64,000 nucleotides of DNA. It comes from Plasmodium relictum (lineage: Eukaryota > Apicomplexa > Aconoidasida > Haemosporida > Plasmodiidae). Numbering within the stretch: position 1 is the first letter of the stretch; each line of letters starts with the position of its first letter. The translations under genes and the position numbers were made by a program. This document shows positions 1 to 11,601 of the stretch, piece by piece. The notes below the pieces were generated by a model. The model did not search any database. It saw only the letters and a list, made by a program, of their open reading frames with translations, and had not been told where the DNA came from. The stretch is taken from positions 620,001-684,000 of the forward strand of contig NC_041691.1 in the NCBI RefSeq assembly GCF_900005765.1, read 5' to 3'.

Positions 1-381
1 TTTTTTACAGGCTAAATTTACTTGGCCAGATATTGAATAGATTTTTTTTTTTTTTTTTTTGACATAAAAATTCATGTTTGAACTTAAAATTTCTATTTGA
101 ATAAAAGTGCTTAATAAATAAATTTTTATTAAAAGAATAATGGTATATTTTTAAAAAATTCACATATATATATACAATAACAAAAAAAAAATAAAATAAA
201 ATAAAATAAAATAAACAGAATAAAAAATAAAATAAAATAAAATATAATAAATAAATAAATTAAAATAAAATAAAATAATAAATTTATGGCATAATTAAAT
301 TTAATTTTAAAATGTATGTAATTTTATTTTATCTAAAATAAATAATAGGAAACAAAAGTAGTAACAGAATTATAATTTTTT
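1..381. other. Intergenic, 3' side of the Era-like gene
   Basis: A/T-only sequence with homopolymer runs and an imperfect AAAAT pentamer array at about 190-250. It lies just beyond the stop codon of the minus-strand Era-like gene, so it probably holds that gene's 3' UTR. No coding pattern or RNA gene is visible. Confidence 0.6.
190..250. repeat. Imperfect (AAAAT)n array
   Basis: Direct reading shows tandem AAAAT/AAATA units with a few interruptions (for example ACAG near 215). This is a simple repeat typical of Plasmodium spacers, with no evidence of function. Confidence 0.75.
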
Positions 382-1872
382 TTAAATATTAACAGATTTA
401 ACATGAATATGTACATATACATTTTGTCCCCATAATTTAGTTAATTTATAAGATACATTTTTTCTCATATTAATTATTAGTTTATTATGAACCCCACATA
501 TCATTTTAGCTACTTTTTCACTTTTTACAATAATTTGATATTCTATTATCAGACAATTATTTAAATTTACACACCATGACAGCATTTGATGTTTAATTTT
601 ATATGGGACGTCTTTATTAAACCAACAATATAAATAAGTATTAATTAGTTGTTCAACAATTTGTACTTTTGTTAAAGTTGTACTAGTATCTTTGGGGTAT
701 ATCCAAAGTTGGTTTTTTGCTTTATATTTTATAATATATTCTAATAATTCTTCAATTCCTTTGTTATATTTTGCAGATATAAAAAAAATATTATCAAAAT
801 CTCCGTTACTCATAAATTCTTTGGCTCTAGCATTAGCCCATTTGTTATGTGTGCACAAATCTACCTTATTTAAAACTAAAATTACTGGAGGAACAATTTT
901 TTTTTCATTTTTAGCTAAATTTTTTGTATCGTAATAGGATTCTATTATTTTTTTTCTGTTTTCAAATAAATTTTCCTTAATACTTTTATCATTGTAATTA
1001 AGATCATTTTTCATTTTTCCTGAAAAATATTTTATGAATTTTTCTTCTTGTTTTTTATTATCATTTTTTTCCTTTAAAAAAGAATCTTCATAATTTCGGT
1101 TATTTGAAATAGAATTATTATTTTTCTTTTTCTCATCTCCTTCTACATTTTTTTCAATATAATTATCATTATTTATATTACTTTCTTTAAAATTTTCTTG
1201 ATAATTATCATATTCTTTATCATAATCGTTGTTTTCTTCTTCACTTTCACTACTATCTGTATCTACCTTCTTCGGTGCTAGTATTCTAACAATACTGAAA
1301 ATATCATTTGTTGGCCTTTTTACAGTATCAACAATAAATAAAACTAAGTCTGCTTCTTCATAGCCCTTCCAGGCATAACTAACTAATTCTTTACAAAATT
1401 TTTTCTTTTTATGAGAAGGAATAACACCAGGAGCATCGATAAATATTAACTGTACATTATCCCTCGTATAAATTCCTTTTATATCATGTTTTGTTGTATT
1501 AATTTTGGGAGAAACTGCTGAAATCGTTTTATTTAAAATAGAGTTTAAAAGAGAGCTTTTTCCTGCATTGGGAGCCCCAATTAAAGCAATTTTTAAAAAT
1601 TTAGGATTCTCTGGTTGTTCTGGTATTTTCCATATATTCATATAAGCGCTTTTTGGTATTACTCCCCTTGTTATATTTGGTGGGTAATATTTACTTTCTT
1701 TTTTTTTATATTCACCTTTTCTTTCTTTATTTACATCTCCTTCACTTATTTTTAATTCATTAGAATGTGGTCTTGCTCTTATATATCTTTCTAATATAGA
1801 GAAATGGCGAACATACAAACTATTATTAAATTTTGTATTTATTTTTTTCAATAAATAAATATTTTTTAACAT
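382..1872 (-). CDS. Era-like GTPase, organellar (mitochondrion or apicoplast)
   Basis: A 496-residue protein of the TrmE-Era family. Visible GTPase motifs are G1 GAPNAGKSS (about residue 98), a G2-like segment NTTKHD, G3 DAPG (DTPG is usual), G4 NKVD and G5 SAK. The C-terminal ~120 residues have the Era KH-domain layout ending WGQNVYVHIHVK. Era binds the 3' end of small-subunit rRNA and helps assemble the small ribosomal subunit. A D/E/N/K-rich insertion of roughly 100 residues (about 205-310) sits between G3 and G4, a common Plasmodium expansion. The first ~35 residues are basic and hydroxylated with almost no acids (IYLLKKINTKFNNSLYVRHF), which fits an organelle-targeting leader; I infer mitochondrion, but the apicoplast is not excluded. 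The KH GXXG loop is degenerate (ICGVHN). The gene is a single exon, divergent from the ataxin-2-like gene. Confidence 0.88.
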   Translation of the reverse strand: MLKNIYLLKKINTKFNNSLYVRHFSILERYIRARPHSNELKISEGDVNKERKGEYKKKESKYYPPNITRGVIPKSAYMNIWKIPEQPENPKFLKIALIGAPNAGKSSLLNSILNKTISAVSPKINTTKHDIKGIYTRDNVQLIFIDAPGVIPSHKKKKFCKELVSYAWKGYEEADLVLFIVDTVKRPTNDIFSIVRILAPKKVDTDSSESEEENNDYDKEYDNYQENFKESNINNDNYIEKNVEGDEKKKNNNSISNNRNYEDSFLKEKNDNKKQEEKFIKYFSGKMKNDLNYNDKSIKENLFENRKKIIESYYDTKNLAKNEKKIVPPVILVLNKVDLCTHNKWANARAKEFMSNGDFDNIFFISAKYNKGIEELLEYIIKYKAKNQLWIYPKDTSTTLTKVQIVEQLINTYLYCWFNKDVPYKIKHQMLSWCVNLNNCLIIEYQIIVKSEKVAKMICGVHNKLIINMRKNVSYKLTKLWGQNVYVHIHVKSVNI

Positions 1873-2714
1873 TTTAATTAAGAATAATATTTTTTTTTTT
1901 TTTTTTTTTTTTTTTCACATTATTAACAAATTTAGAATAAATCATTATTAAACAGATACAAAAAATAAAAAAAAATTAATAAAAATATCTTATTTTTTAT
2001 ATTTTTGTATTTATAAAATTTCAATATTTCTTAATCATTTAATATTATAAAAAATTACAAGTTTCTTACACCATCTACATTATTAATAAGTTTTATAAAT
2101 ATAGCAACTAAATAATCATAAAAAAAAAAAAAGTTAAAAAGTTTTAGTTTTTTTTTATTTTATAGTTTATTTATTAACCAGATATATTATGTTTTAGTTA
2201 TAAATTGTGAACGATAGAAATTATTCTTTTAAAAAAAAAAATTTACAAAAAAAAAAAAGTAATCTCTTATATTTATTTGTTAAAAAAATAAGTATTTTAA
2301 GAAATTTTATTAAAAAATATAGAGTATTTTAAAAATATAAATGAAATTCTGTAATAAAAGGATTCTCTTTAGAAAACTTCATTACATAAATATTTTACCA
2401 AAGTTTAGTAAATAGTAAATAACATTATATTATATTACACCAAATTTAACAAAATATCTTTAATTTTTGTTTTTTTTAGTAAATATTTTTAATAAAAAAT
2501 ATTCTATAAGTATACATAAAACTTTTTTTAAAGAATATAAGTCTTTAAGAACTAGATTTTTTTTTTTCTATATATATAAAAAAATAATATAATTTTATTT
2601 AATATATATATAAACTTTAAATAATTACAAAATTCATTTTTAATATACACAATTTTCTATGTGCATATAAACTTATCTCGTTAAAAAAATAAACATTTGT
2701 TAAACCTATAAAAC

Positions 2715-2820
2715 GAAAGGTGAAAATAAAAAAAAAAATAGAAAAAAAAAAAAAGGAAAAGGAAAAAAAAATTGGAAATGAAAAAGGAAAAAGAAAAAGA
2801 AAAAAAAAGATAGAGAAATT
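2715..2820. repeat. Purine-rich low-complexity tract
   Basis: The plus strand is almost pure A/G (runs of GGAAAA and GAAAAA units) for about 100 bases, with a short TTGG interruption. This is simple sequence in a spacer; triplex-forming potential is only an inference from composition. Confidence 0.6.
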
Positions 2821-3827
2821 TTTTATTAAAGTGTAAAAACTTAAAGTCATTCTTTTTTTTTTTTTTAGATAAAAAAAAATAGTAAGACCATTTTTGACAA
2901 TATATTTTCATTATTTTATTATATTAATTGCTTTAGGAATAAGCAAAAAAAAAATAAAAAAAATGAATTTATCTAAATGAAATGCCTAATTATTTGAATT
3001 TTATGTACATTTTTATTTTAATAATTTTATGTTTTTTTTTTTTTTTTTTTAATATTAAAGCATATTAAATACCATTTTTATTTTTATTTTTCTATTATTT
3101 CATTACTTTTTATCCTATTTTGATTTTGAATTTTTTTTCTTAAATAATTTCATTTTTTTTATAATTTATTCTAAAATATCATACTTATGATTAATTCATC
3201 ATATTTTAACTTTATTTATTTTACTACTTATTTTTATATATAATTTTTTACATTTTTGTTTGAAGTGTATTCCATATTAATATATAAATTTTATTTAAAT
3301 TTCTTATTTCAAAGTGTAATAAAAAAAAAATAGTAAGATTCCTAATAATACTTAAAGTTTTTTAGTGAAAATAAGAATTTTATTATTTATAAAGTTTATT
3401 TTGAATTAAAACATATTGAATATATCACTTTTTTATTTTTTTTAATTTTAATTCAAACATTCTTAAATGCATTTTATATGTATTAATGTAGTAAAGTAGA
3501 AAAAAATTATATATTATGCACAATTTTATATTTTTTTTTGATATCAACATTAAAGAAAAAAAAACATACAAATAAGTTCTTATTGATCTTTAATTTTTTT
3601 ATGATCAAAAAAAAAAAAAAAAAAACAGAGGCTATATATAAAATAATGATGTATAATACGCATTTTTTTCATAAATAAAATTAAATCAAGTGGAAACTTG
3701 TAAATATATATTATTTGATTTAACATATATTCACAATTTTTTATTATAAATAAATTATTAAAAATACACTATTTATTAATACAAAATAGTTAATATTTTC
3801 ATATATGTTAATTATTAAAAAAATAAA

Positions 3828-3829
<2 letters not shown>

Positions 3830-3863
<34 letters not shown>
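3830..3863. repeat. (TA)n microsatellite
   Basis: An uninterrupted TA dinucleotide run lies in the spacer upstream of the ataxin-2-like gene, of the kind used as a polymorphic marker in Plasmodium. Confidence 0.85.
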
Positions 3864-3865
<2 letters not shown>

Positions 3866-4217
3866 TTTAAATTCAAGATAATACAAAGTTTTATTCATTT
3901 ATTTTATGTTCACACACTTATTTACTTCTTATTTCTATAATTTTTTTTTTCAGAATATTGATTTTATCTTTTTTTTTTATTTGATATACCGTATAATATT
4001 TTATATTATATATTTGTTTTTCTAATTAAAAATTCACTTAATTTTATAACATCTTAGTAATTTCTTTTTACATTCATATTATAAAGATATAATGAAAATT
4101 TTTAAACTATAATATATATATATATATAATTATTTAAATTCATAGAAAATATAAAATAGAAAAAAAAAAAAAAAAAAAAGAATGAATTTGTATTAATAAC
4201 GTATGTAATAATATAAA

Positions 4218-7200
4218 ATGAGAAAAACAGAAAGTGGTAATTTACAAAATATGAATAAAAATATAAATCAAGAACGACTTGCTTATGTTATGACCTGTTT
4301 AATTGGAAGTGAAGTAAATGTTCATATGAAAGATGGAAATGAAATAAAAGGTTTATTTCATGCTTATAATTCTACTATAAAAGATGATAAAAAAGAAGTA
4401 GATATATCTTTAAATTATGCAAGAGTATTACCAAAAAATGATAAAGTAAGTGGACCAATAAATAAAGCAATGATAATTCCAGAAAATTTATATACAATAA
4501 TTGTTGGTAAAAATATAAATCTTGAATTAAAAGATCCAGATGAAGTTAAAAATGTTAAGGAAAAATTCCAAATTGATGCAGATATATCCGAAAAAAAAAA
4601 GTTAAATTCCAATACAGCTAACAGAGAATTAAAAAGATGGATATGTGATAATAGTGATTTTGATGAAAGTAAATTAAAATTAGATGATGATTTAAATGAA
4701 CCATGGGATCAATTTGAACACAATAGAAAATTATATGGAGTAACAACAACATACAAAGAAGAAATTTATACTACCAATTTAGATATAAATAAAATCCCTC
4801 ATCATGTTAAAATTCAAGCAGATAAAATTGCAAAAGAATTAGAATATAGAGGAATGCATTTAGATCCTGAAGATGCAGAAAGAGATAACAAAGAATTAGA
4901 TGAAGAAGATTTATTTGGTGCTGTTAGACAAAATAAAGAAAAATTTGCAAAAAATCAGAAGTTTAAAAAAGATGATAATAAAAATAAATCATATCAAGGA
5001 AAATTTCATCATTTGACTATTAAAGATTTAAAGGAAAAAATCCAATCAGTTAAAAAAGAAAATGAGAAAAAATATCCAAGTAAATTATTTTCACAAATAT
5101 TGTATACTTATAAAATATATTTTATATATGAATCATGATGTGTATATATATATATAAATTATTTATACAAAATTATATAAAATTAAACATGATATATATA
5201 CTATGATACCTAATTGGTTAACATAAATATATATATATATATATATATAATTTTTTTGTCTATTTTATTTTTTTTTTCACTTAAAGCAAATAAGCAAAAA
5301 AAGATAAATTTTACAATATCTTCTTCGAATGAAGAAAATAGTTCTACCAACAAGAAAAATAAAGTTTCATCAAAAAATCCAATTAATAAAAATTCAGAAT
5401 TTATTGTAAGATTTCATTATTAAAAATTATATTTACTTTATTTTTATTTTGTTAAATATTATCATTGATCTAACATAATTTTTTTTATTATATAATTTTT
5501 TCCTTTTTTTTTTTAACATATATATAGGGTATTAATGCTTTAAACTTAGAACCTGCTTTACCAAAACTTGATGAAAAAACAAGAACTGAATGGATAATGT
5601 TCAAAAATCAAACAAAAAATAAAACATCAAATAAAAAAGACAAAACAACTGAAAAACAAGAATTTATAACAGCATCTAGAGAATTTAATGAAAAATTAGC
5701 TAAGTAATGAAAAATATATATATATATAAAATATAAATTTTTGAAAATTTGTTATTTCTTTACATATATGTTAAATATATTTATATCTTCTTAAATTCAT
5801 TTTTTTAAATATGAAAGAAAAGAAATATTTATGTACATTTATATTATTTTTTTTCGAAGTATATAATTTTATAAGAATTATTTTTATATATTTTGTTTTA
5901 AAAATTATATTATCTAAATATAGAATAAGTTATAATGAAAAATAGAAATTTAATTTTATATGTTTTTATATTAATTTTTTAGTAAAATGAATTTAAATAA
6001 AAAGGAAGCAAACACAAAATCAAATAAAGAACATTCAGGGATGAACCAATTATCAGTTGATAATCAAAATAGTGTATCTAATATTACAGGTTATATGAAT
6101 ATTATTTCTGTTGTTTATGATTTAAAACTTAATTCTTTTCTTTTTAACTATTTTTAAAATTTTATATTTTAAATTTACTTTTTTTATCGTTTTATTTTTT
6201 TATAGAAAACTCAAAATATAATAACTCAAATGAGACAAGTAAAAAGAGATATTTTTACAAATTAATTATGAATATATTAAATAATATTATTATTTTTTAT
6301 TTTATTTGTAGATGAAAATAAAATGTTAGGAAATGGAACTCTACTAAATAATAATAATATGAATTTTAATAATTCTAATTTCAATGCAAATGCTATGCTG
6401 AATAATCCAAATATGCGTCCATATGATGCCTATTTTTTAAATTTTAACAATTTTAATAATATGAAAAATAATATGATTGCTCATAACATGGGTTAGAAGA
6501 GAATATTTTATTTTTTTTAAAATATTCTTTATATATAAACAAAAATTTATTAATTTAATTATTCTTTTACCTATTATCCATTTTTTTTTTTTAATAGATT
6601 ATTATCAAAATTTATCATTAATACCTGAATCACAAAATCAAGTATATCCATGTGCAGACCCACATTTATATAAAAATGGTGGAATACGACCAATATATGT
6701 AATAATCTATCTTTTTTTTTTTTTTTTAGAATATTATTAAAAATTCTTTCAATTACATAATTTTTTTTTTTTTATTAGCCTCACAATCATATGGAGGGAT
6801 TTAAATCCAACTTTCACATGAACCCTCAACTATTTCATGTACATATATATTTTTTATACATTATTACTTATTATGTAAGTTTAAATTCTTATACTTATTT
6901 ATTTTTTTCTTTCTTAGCAAAATATGAATATAGATGTAATGTTAAACAAGTTTCAAAATTCTATGAGTCCAGTCAACAAAGATCAAAATCATTCAAAGTT
7001 TCATAATGATCTAACTCCATTTTCAGTTGTAAGTTTTTTATATATATATTAATCCTTTTTTTTTTTTTTTTTCTTTATATATATGTATATTTATTTTATA
7101 TATGAGTATTTTAATTTCTATATTATTATATATAAACATAAATATACACATATATTTTTTTTTTTTTTTTCCTTTTTGGTAGAAGGTAGTTGAAGCTAAT

Positions 7201-7887
7201 AGAAGTTTCAATGCGTTCATGAATAATGTATTAAAATATTCCAAGCAAGAGGATTGTATAAATTGTCCAGTCGAATTTAAAAGTACTCAGCAATTTAGTT
7301 ACAGAAACATATTAGGAGAAATACCAGTATGTGCACCTGCAAATAATTATCAACAAGCAAATAACTTCCCTAATAATATGCCAGTTCAAAATATATCTAA
7401 TATGCTTGTAAACTTTCCTTTTATACCTATAATATCTCCATCAATCAATAATCATTATTTAGAGAGCCCACTTTATTTTAATCCTTATTTTCGTAGTTAT
7501 TATCCTAACAATTCTCTTCCATTAAATTCAAATAATCCTTATGTTTTTAATATGCCCTCGTCAAATATTGATGCAAATTATTCTTCAAATAAAAATATTA
7601 ATATATATCCATTAAGAAACCCACATTTACAGAATACACATATGAACATACCTTTATCCTCATGCTTATCACCGAATATGAACTACAATATAAATAATAA
7701 CTCATTGAATATGATAGGTAATCCAAATTTGCCGAATTCAAATATTAATATTCCTACATACCCACCTGAATTTGTTCTTATGAACCCACAAAAATATTCT
7801 AATTCTCAACCAGCACATGCCCCATTTTTTCCGCAATACCAATATCAAAATTATTACACACCTTCTCATGGAATGAATCACACATAA
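4218..7887 (+). CDS. Ataxin-2-like RNA-binding protein, ten exons
   Basis: I read ten exons: 4218-5079, 5287-5405, 5528-5703, 5983-6089, 6206-6238, 6312-6491, 6598-6698, 6779-6838, 6918-7028, 7183-7887. All introns are GT-AG and phases match, giving 817 residues. Residues ~18-110 form the ataxin-2 LSm domain (starting ERLAYVMTCLIGSEVNVHMK). Residues ~135-245 form the LsmAD domain, including DEPWDQF-like NEPWDQFEHNRKLYGV and the basic/acidic helix to ENKEELDEEDLF-like KELDEEDLF. This pair of domains is diagnostic for ataxin-2/Pbp1, which acts in stress granules, mRNA stability and translational control. The C-terminal ~400 residues are Asn/Pro/Met/Tyr-rich and prion-like. Exon 3 encodes a motif INALNLEPALPKLDEKTR that stands out from the low-complexity surround. 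Domains are certain; the short 33-base exon 5 is the least certain exon. Confidence 0.87.
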
Positions 7888-8058
7888 ATACAATATACAT
7901 TTATATATATAAAAAATTTTTTTTTTTATTTATTAGAAAAATCCTAAAATTTTATAAAATTTAATTAATAAATAAAAACAAAATTGTAAAAAATTATCAA
8001 AAAATTAATTAAAAAAATATATAAGACATATTTTAATTATTCTTCATATTATAATAAA

Positions 8059-8154
<96 letters not shown>

Positions 8155-11100
8155 AAGTATTTAATAATTAACTTCATATACATATAAAAAAATAACTTTA
8201 TATAATTTGTATTTCATAATTTTGTTGCAAATATTTAATACATTAATGTCTAAAATAAAAATTTTATAGGCATTTAATGTATATTAATATATATCATAAA
8301 AAAAAAAATATTTTGTTTACAATTATAATTTTTTTTTTTTTTTTTTTATAATAATAATAAAATAATTTTAAGATTCATTTTTATTTTTAATATAAAATAA
8401 ATGTAAATTAAAGCAATATATATAAACATATGTACATGTATATATATTTTATATTTATTTCCTTTTGTCAATATTATTCTTTTTTATATGCATAAATTTT
8501 GTTCATATATATCATTCTTTTATATATATAATATTAAAAACTTTTTTTTCTTTTTTCTTTTTTCTTTTTTTTTTTTTTTCTTGCTTTGCAAGCACATAAA
8601 CATAGTATTTTAAAACAACATTTAAAAAAATATAAAATTAAGAAATAAAATTTTGAATAATTAAAATATTAAACATTAAAAAAAAAGTATGATCTTAAAA
8701 CTGTCTAAATTTTTTACAACATAAAATAATCAAGAGAAAACATATGAAAATAGAAAAAATTAAAAATGTAATACATACATATTCATTCTTAAATATACAT
8801 ATACACAATGTTCTTATCAATTTTATAAAAAAAAAATTACGTATATGTTATTATAATTAATTTTTAGTATTGTCAATATTTTGTAAATATATAAGCAATG
8901 CTATAAGTTTTATCCTTCTTTTTTGTTCGTGTAACTATTTAAGTATTTTTTGAAATTATGTGTATATTTAACTAATTAAAATAGTCTATATAACTTATGT
9001 TTTATTTTTTTTTTATTTCTTTGATTATTCATAGCGAAAAATGTCTAATGAATTAATGCATATATAAATATTTTTACCATACTTATACTTTTCTCTGAGT
9101 TAATAAAAACATTACACTTATTAATACTATCTTATTAATTCATTTATATATATAATTTAAAAAGTATATGTTAAAGAATATTTTAAAAAAAGTATTAATT
9201 ATAGTATTTTTATAAAATTTTAAAAGAATTGAGCGAATTTTTTTTCCAATTATTTAGTCTTAATTTTTTTTTTTTTTTTAATGCATCATTTTCTTTATTT
9301 TAAATTATGAAACTGTTTAAAAAAAAAAACATAAATAATTGCTTTTGTTTTTACTTATTTTTTTTTCTTTTATTAATTATATATTCAATATTAATAAAAG
9401 AAAATCTAAAATACTATTTATTAAAAGATTTATTTAAATAATAAATATATAGACAAGACAAGATGCTTCATTTAAACAACAATAAAAGATAAATATTTAT
9501 TATTCTCATTAGTTTAATACTCATAAAACTTTTTACTACAAATTAGTGATAAATCACATAATTTTTAATAGTTTTTAATTATTGAATTTACATTTAAATG
9601 TACACATTCTGTTAGTATATGACAACATTTATAAGTAGTAAAGAAATACTTTAACTAAGAAAAAAGATACACTTCATATCTTTATTGATTATATTGATAT
9701 TGTAATTATGTTTATTCATAAAACAGTTTAACATATATGTTTAAACTCTTTTCTTTTTTATTAAATATTATAATATATATATTATTTTTAAATTTTCTTT
9801 TGTATACATAAAATAATATCCTTAAACAATTTATCTATAATTTATTAAAATGATGTTACTTTTCTTTTTTTTTAATAAATAATAACACCTTTTACATTTT
9901 TTTATATGCACCATAAAAAAAAGTAAATTAAAAAAAATAAAATAAAATAAATAATAAAAATCTACAAATACTCAACAAATAGAAAAATAGAACAATTCAT
10001 TAATATAAAATAAAAGATTATTTAATAGAGAATATAATAAAGAAATGAAATAGAATAATTATTTGCACGCACACATAATAAAAAAGCTTCATACAAAATC
10101 TATGATTTATTTTTTTTAGAATTAATAATAAAATGAATATTCTTTAGGAAACTGAATGTAAAGTACTCACTATTTAATTTTATTTCATTTAAAAAGATAG
10201 AATTTTTATAATAAAATAATATTGTTGTTTTTTTTAACCATTCTATACGTTTTATTTATTTATTATTATTTTTTTTTTTTTTTTTTAATGTGCTTTAATA
10301 GAAAAAATACTTTTTCAAATAAATTTTATAAAATAAATATATTATAAAAAAGTAAAATTCTATTCATTCAATTTGAAAAATATATATTATATTCTACAAA
10401 CAATATAAATTTTCCTATGTTATTATAATAATGCATATGTGTATATGTTGGTTTCTTAAAATGGCATTGTGCATTTTACATATAGAAAAAAATGAAATAT
10501 CACATATGAGAATTTAAGAGAAATGATAATATATAAATATTTTATAATTTTATGAAAAAAAAAGTAACTTCAATTGTTTATATAAAATTCAAAAAGTGTA
10601 ATACACATTTTTTGAATTTTATAGAAAAGTTATTTAAAAAATTTGTATAGTATATTATGTGATTTTAATTATTATACAAACACGTAAGTTGAAGTCTATC
10701 AAAAATTTAATTTTTTTAATGAACACTTTTCTGCATAATTATATAATTGATGTATTATAATTTCTGCAGCACTTTTCTTTCTAATACATAATTTATTGTT
10801 TGTTCTATATATTAAATATGGAATATTGTTGATTAAAAATTTGGAAAAAAAAAAAAAAATGAAAAAAAAATATGTAACACGTTATATCAGATATTTATTA
10901 TAAATTTTTTATATATGAACTAATTGTATTTAGTTTTTTTTTCTTTGTTTTTTGTTATATTAAAATATTTTTGTAAAATTTTTTTTAAATATATGCATAT
11001 TCAAAATTTAACACTAAAAAAAATAATAATAATAATATGGCAATTTTTTAATTATTACTTTTACATTTTTAAATAACTTTTAATCTTTTTTTTGTTTTTT

Positions 11101-11601
11101 TATTATCTCTTCGGATAGGTGTTTCTTGAGGTTTTTTTTTTCCCCCTTTTTTTGTAAAATAAATAACACATAAATTTTCCAATTTTTTTTAATCAAATGA
11201 ACACTAAGCAAAGATATTTGTAATTTTTTTAATCAAATATGCATTACTTAAAAAGACTTAATCTTTCCTTTTTTTATCATTAGTTTATATCAATTGTAAT
11301 TTATAATGTAGGATTAATTTGTTGTTTACTTGTTTACTTTTTATAAAATATGTATATATTTGAATAATTTTTATATATTTATATATACATGCATCTCATT
11401 AATTAGGTAATTAGGTATTAATTTTTTTTTTTCCCCTATTATTATTTATGAATTTTTTTTTTTTTTTACTATTTCTTGTATTCTTATAAAATATTTATCA
11501 ATTTTTTTTATTGTTTACTCATTTCTTTTTGTTTTCTCTTACAATATATATACTAGAAAATAGTTCATAAAAATAAAAAGAGAACAAAAAAAATAATAAC
11601 A
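7888..11601. other. 3.7-kb spacer without a recognisable gene
   Basis: Very A/T-rich DNA follows the ataxin-2-like stop and precedes the 1,655-residue gene on the same strand, so it should hold a 3' UTR, a promoter and a 5' UTR. A compound TA/GA microsatellite lies at 8061-8150 and T/C tracts at about 8540-8580. Short open frames (for example 9307-9438) lack codon-level support. Slightly more G+C occurs near 11100-11150 but forms no RNA gene I can recognise. Confidence 0.55.
8061..8150. repeat. Compound (TA)n-(GA)n microsatellite
   Basis: About 60 bases of TA repeat pass directly into about 29 bases of GA repeat. It is the longest perfect compound dinucleotide repeat in the window and the only one with GA units. 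Confidence 0.9.

Larger units (their letters stand above)
1873..4217. promoter_or_regulatory. Divergent spacer between Era-like and ataxin-2-like genes
   Basis: About 2.3 kb of A/T-rich DNA separates two head-to-head genes, so both promoters and 5' UTRs should lie here. It contains poly(dA:dT) runs, a homopurine-rich stretch at about 2715-2820 and a TA microsatellite at about 3830-3863. The Phe-rich open frames here simply translate T-runs and are not genes. No specific promoter element is identifiable. Confidence 0.5.

Noticed and set aside
2617-2911. Two overlapping Phe-rich minus-strand open frames
   Set aside because: They are translations of a purine-rich tract read on the other strand, have no complexity or family resemblance, and lie in a spacer.
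9307-9438. 43-codon open frame with a hydrophobic stretch, considered as a signal-peptide exon of an exported protein
   Set aside because: The residues follow poly-A and poly-T runs, there is no export motif, and no second exon with a coding pattern could be found downstream.
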